Shown: piece by piece, positions 7,212 to 9,445 of the stretch | How the letters are laid out: each line of letters starts with the position of its first letter | Numbering within the stretch: position 1 is the first letter of the stretch | Origin: Fimenecus sp045631075 | GTDB lineage: Bacteria; Bacillota; Clostridia; Oscillospirales; Acutalibacteraceae | Length of the DNA: 9,445 nucleotides | Assembly (NCBI GenBank): GCA_045631075.1 | Contig: JAZQUC010000107.1 | Span: 1-9,445 of the forward strand | Direction of reading: 5' to 3' | Program-made: the position numbers and the translations under genes | Notes under the pieces: generated by a model | Databases searched by the model: none | The model's input: the letters and a program-made list of their open reading frames with translations, nothing else | Told to the model about the DNA's origin: nothing

Positions 7212-9056
7212 TCACACTCTACCAAACTGTTTTTCTAATTCATATTTTGAAAGTTCAATCATCACAGGTCTTCCGTGAGGACAGAAACGTACTTCGTTAT
7301 CGTTTACGACTTGCTTTACAAGTGCTAAAAGTTCCATTTCAGAGCTTTCGTCCCCTGCTTTTATGGCGCTTCGACAAGCTACATTGTGATAAATCCAATC
7401 AAGATGCTCGTTTGTAATATCACGACGATTTTTAATTATGTATTCTGCAATTTCACCGATAAGTGGTACGATTTCGCAGTCTTCCAAATCCATCGGACAA
7501 CTACGTACAATTACTGTACCGTTACCAAAATCTTCAATTTCAAAACCTGCTTTTGAGATAATTTCAAGATTTTCGGTTACTGCTGAATACTCTTCTTTAC
7601 CGAGTGAAACTGTAACAGGTGCTAAAAGCATCTGGCTACCACTATTCTGTGATTCTTTTTTAAGCTTGTTAAAGAGAATTCTTTCGTGTGCTGCGTGTTT
7701 ATCGATTACGCAAAGAGTACCATCAACCTCAACAAGTATATATGCTTTATATGCTTCACCTATAAGACGAATTGTGCTTTCCTGTTTTTCTTCCTTTATT
7801 TCAACGGAAATTTCAGGCTTTACAATCGGCTTTTCAACAGGCTTTGCAATTGGAAATTCAATATTAAACGGGTCATCATCAACATCTGCTGAATATTCTG
7901 TTTTAACATCATTAACAACAAATGTAGTTTCGGTAAGTGGTTTTAAAACCTTTTCTGTGAATGCTATATTTTCCTGAACGGTTGTCTGCTTGAAATCCTG
8001 TTGTGGCTTTACGATAAAGTCATTGAAAGTTGGCTTCTTTTCAGGTAATACAGCCTGTTTTAATGCTGTGTTTTCACTAAGTGCAGATTTTACTGAATGA
8101 TAAACTGCATCGAAAATTGCTCGTTCATCAGAAAAACGGACTTCAATTTTTGACGGATGCACATTAACATCCACAAGCTCAGGTGGTAACGTGATAAAGA
8201 GCACACCACCAGGGAATTTACCCACCATTACACTGTTTTTATATGCACTTTCGAATGCAGCCATAATAGTTGTATTTTTAACACTTCTGCCGTTTACGAA
8301 GAAATACTGCATTCCGCGTGAACCACGACAGTTAAACGGTGGTGTTACAAGACCTGAAACAAACACATTACCTACTGCAGAATCCACATTCAAAAGACCG
8401 TTTGCAAAGTCTTTTCCGAATGCAGAGAAGCATACATTCTGTAAATTACCGTCACCATTTGTTGTGAATACCTGTTTACCGTCACGGATAAAACGGAAAC
8501 TTATTTCAGGGTGAGAAAGTGCAAGTTTTTCAACTGCTGCAGCAACAAAATTGCCTTCACTAACATCTTTTTTAAGAAATTTCATTCGTGCAGGAGTGTT
8601 AAAGAAAAGCTCACGGACAATCATAGTTGTACCTACAGCACAACCTGCATCGGAAAAATCAGTTATAATTCCACCTTCGATAGAAAGAGTTGTACCCATT
8701 TCTTCGTGGTTAGTTTTTGTTATCATATTGACCTTTGAAACAGCTGCGATTGACGGTAAAGCCTCACCACGGAAGCCCAAGGTCAATATTGTATTAAGGT
8801 CATCGGCAGTTTTGATTTTACTTGTAGCGTGACTTACAAATGCAGTTTTTACATCGTCACGGTCAATACCACAGCCGTCATCAGTAACGCGGATATATGA
8901 AATTCCACCGTGCTGAATTTCAACTGTTATGGAAGTAGCGCCAGCATCAACGGCATTTTCCATAAGTTCTTTTACAACGGATGCAGGACGTTCCACCACC
9001 TCACCCGCTGCAATTAAATCAGCCATGTGTTTTGGGAGTTTATTAATTTTTGCCAT
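7212..9056 (-). CDS. mutL: DNA mismatch repair protein MutL
   Basis: MutL couples mismatch recognition by MutS to strand removal. In organisms without MutH it is itself the nicking endonuclease. The 614-residue protein has the GHKL ATPase domain with ELMENAVDAGA (Glu30, Asn34), TDDGCGID (59-65), ATSKI (77-81) and GFRGEAL (94-100), then the transducer domain with FFVNGR and VNVHPSK. A variable linker (about 330-428) leads to the C-terminal dimerisation/nuclease domain. There the metal motif reads DKHAAHERILFN (452-463), against a consensus of DQHA-x2-E-x4-E. ACR (560-562) and CPHGRP (592-597) are intact. QMLLAP (475-480) fits a beta-clamp-binding motif. GAGGTG at 9064-9069 supports the start. 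No mutS is seen upstream. Instead there is a repeat and an inverted second mutL 5' end. Confidence 0.97.
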   Translation of the reverse strand: MAKINKLPKHMADLIAAGEVVERPASVVKELMENAVDAGATSITVEIQHGGISYIRVTDDGCGIDRDDVKTAFVSHATSKIKTADDLNTILTLGFRGEALPSIAAVSKVNMITKTNHEEMGTTLSIEGGIITDFSDAGCAVGTTMIVRELFFNTPARMKFLKKDVSEGNFVAAAVEKLALSHPEISFRFIRDGKQVFTTNGDGNLQNVCFSAFGKDFANGLLNVDSAVGNVFVSGLVTPPFNCRGSRGMQYFFVNGRSVKNTTIMAAFESAYKNSVMVGKFPGGVLFITLPPELVDVNVHPSKIEVRFSDERAIFDAVYHSVKSALSENTALKQAVLPEKKPTFNDFIVKPQQDFKQTTVQENIAFTEKVLKPLTETTFVVNDVKTEYSADVDDDPFNIEFPIAKPVEKPIVKPEISVEIKEEKQESTIRLIGEAYKAYILVEVDGTLCVIDKHAAHERILFNKLKKESQNSGSQMLLAPVTVSLGKEEYSAVTENLEIISKAGFEIEDFGNGTVIVRSCPMDLEDCEIVPLIGEIAEYIIKNRRDITNEHLDWIYHNVACRSAIKAGDESSEMELLALVKQVVNDNEVRFCPHGRPVMIELSKYELEKQFGRV

Positions 9057-9063
9057 TGATGTT

Positions 9064-9069
9064 CACCTC
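9064..9069 (-). promoter_or_regulatory. Shine-Dalgarno sequence of mutL
   Basis: The minus strand reads GAGGTG, seven bases before the ATG at 9056. The mirror copy serves the plus-strand mutL fragment at 9243-9248. Confidence 0.65.
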
Positions 9070-9090
9070 GATTATATAATTATTGTTTTT

Positions 9091-9221
9091 GCCTCCCTCT
9101 GACGAGGGAGGTGGATTTTGCGTAGCAAAAGACGGAGGGAGAGATAGATAATATAGAATTAAGTTTTAAATAATCACTCCCTCAGTCAACTTCGTTGACA
9201 GCTCCCTCGTCAGAGGGAGGC
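9091..9221. repeat. MITE-like hairpin-rich intergenic repeat
   Basis: The ends, 9091-9110 and 9202-9221, are perfect 20-base inverted repeats. Each is itself a small hairpin (CCTCCCTC-TGAC-GAGGGAGG at 9092-9111; CTCCCTC-GTCA-GAGGGAG at 9202-9219). Further inward are TTTTGC-GTA-GCAAAA (9116-9130) and GTCAAC-TTC-GTTGAC (9185-9199). A near-matching inner pair of GGAGGGAG/CTCCCTC blocks (about 9131-9141 and 9177-9187) flanks an AT-rich core (about 9142-9175) without an ORF. From memory, similar CTCCCTC/GAGGGAG repeats are scattered between genes in many Clostridia. It encodes no transposase, so any movement would need one in trans. Because the flanks are mirror images, no target-site duplication can be defined. 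Confidence 0.7.
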
Positions 9222-9242
9222 AAAAACAATAATTATATAATC

Positions 9243-9248
9243 GAGGTG
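9243..9248 (+). promoter_or_regulatory. Shine-Dalgarno sequence of the plus-strand mutL copy
   Basis: GAGGTG lies seven bases before the ATG at 9256. It is the exact mirror of the SD of the complete mutL. Confidence 0.6.
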
Positions 9249-9255
9249 AACATCA

Positions 9256-9445
9256 ATGGCAAAAATAAATAAACTTCCAAAACATATGGCTGATTTAATC
9301 GCAGCGGGTGAGGTGGTTGAACGCCCTGCATCTGTCGTTAAAGAACTTATGGAAAATGCTGTTGATGCCGGCGCTACTTCCATAACAGTTGAAATTCAGC
9401 ACGGTGGAATTTCATATATCCGTGTTACTGATGACGGTTGTGGAA
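9256..9445 (+). CDS. mutL: Second MutL N-terminus, inverted, partial at the window edge
   Basis: The reading frame opens at an ATG and stays open for 63 codons to the right edge. Its protein is identical, residue for residue, to residues 1-63 of the minus-strand MutL, including the ATPase motif ELMENAVDAGA and the start of TDDGCG. The DNA differs at 14 third-codon positions, all synonymous (codons 4, 7, 10, 15, 21, 23, 26, 27, 28, 35, 38, 56, 61 and 63). This copy therefore looks like a functional gene diverged under selection, not a decayed fragment or a sequencing echo. It may be a genuine divergent paralogue or the mutL of a related strain joined here by assembly. Confidence 0.9.
   Translation, partial: MAKINKLPKHMADLIAAGEVVERPASVVKELMENAVDAGATSITVEIQHGGISYIRVTDDGCG

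Larger units (their letters stand above)
8867..9445. repeat. Long imperfect inverted repeat (head-to-head mutL 5' ends)
   Basis: Arms 8867-9110 and 9202-9445 (244 bases each) pair symmetrically about position 9156, leaving a 91-base loop. By direct comparison 230 of 244 positions match. The inner 65 bases (9046-9110 against 9202-9266) are identical and cover the intergenic part plus the first codons. All 14 mismatches are in mutL codons 4-63. The right arm ends only because the window ends, so the true arm may be longer. Confidence 0.95.

Noticed and set aside
7438..7977. 179-residue open frame on the plus strand opposite the mutL linker and C-terminus
   Set aside because: Low-complexity Ser/Thr/Ile translation with no motifs. 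The minus-strand MutL motifs explain the region fully.
9071..9076. Perfect TATAAT on the minus strand (mirror copy on the plus strand at 9236-9241), a candidate -10 box for mutL
   Set aside because: It lies only 14 bases before the start codon, so transcription would begin within or after the SD. No clear -35 box is found at the right spacing. It is more likely part of the AT-rich leader.
9092..9111. GC-rich hairpin as a transcription terminator
   Set aside because: No T-run follows the stem in either direction of reading. The T-run present lies on the wrong side. The hairpin is better explained as part of the repeat.
8867..9445. Hairpin telomere of a linear replicon, or amplification fold-back of a single molecule
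   Set aside because: Both would give identical arms. The arms here differ at 14 silent sites and enclose a 91-base non-symmetrical loop.

Overview
The window is AT-rich and gene-dense. It reads as chromosomal core DNA of a low-GC Gram-positive bacterium of the Clostridia, probably an Oscillospiraceae/Ruminococcaceae-type gut lineage. The evidence for a Gram-positive is the mix of sepF, divIVA, a ylmE/yggS homologue and an apparently split transketolase, with strong AGGAGG-type ribosome binding sites throughout. The genus call is inference.

From 9056 down to 1, ten genes lie on the minus strand with gaps of at most 58 bases and several overlaps, so they are probably one long operon or two coupled ones. 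In transcription order they are: mutL (mismatch repair), miaA (tRNA i6A37 synthesis), a membrane-anchored HlyD-like adaptor, yggS/ylmE (PLP homeostasis), sepF (FtsZ anchor), divIVA (polar/septal scaffold), lspA (lipoprotein signal peptidase), an rluD-family pseudouridine synthase, a Cof-type HAD phosphatase, and the start of a transketolase N-terminal subunit that runs off the left edge. The genes link translation fidelity (miaA, rluD), cell division and envelope (HlyD-like, yggS, sepF, divIVA, lspA) and general metabolism (HAD, transketolase). The usual yggT and ylmH neighbours between sepF and divIVA are absent. Several genes have an upstream in-frame start without a ribosome binding site, so the starts given here follow the Shine-Dalgarno (SD) sequences.

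The right end is the odd part. Beyond the mutL start lies a hairpin-rich, MITE-like repeat (about 9091-9221). After it the sequence turns back on itself: 9256-9445 is a second mutL 5' end, on the plus strand, head-to-head with the first. The two 244-base arms (8867-9110 and 9202-9445) are 94% identical. The 65 bases nearest the loop are identical. All 14 differences lie in the coding part and all are synonymous. This is not a simple fold-back of one molecule. It is either a real divergent second mutL or, in my view more likely, a junction between two related strains made at the repeat during metagenome assembly. No other gene-free stretch exceeds 200 bases. I see no tRNA, rRNA, CRISPR array, riboswitch or transposase.
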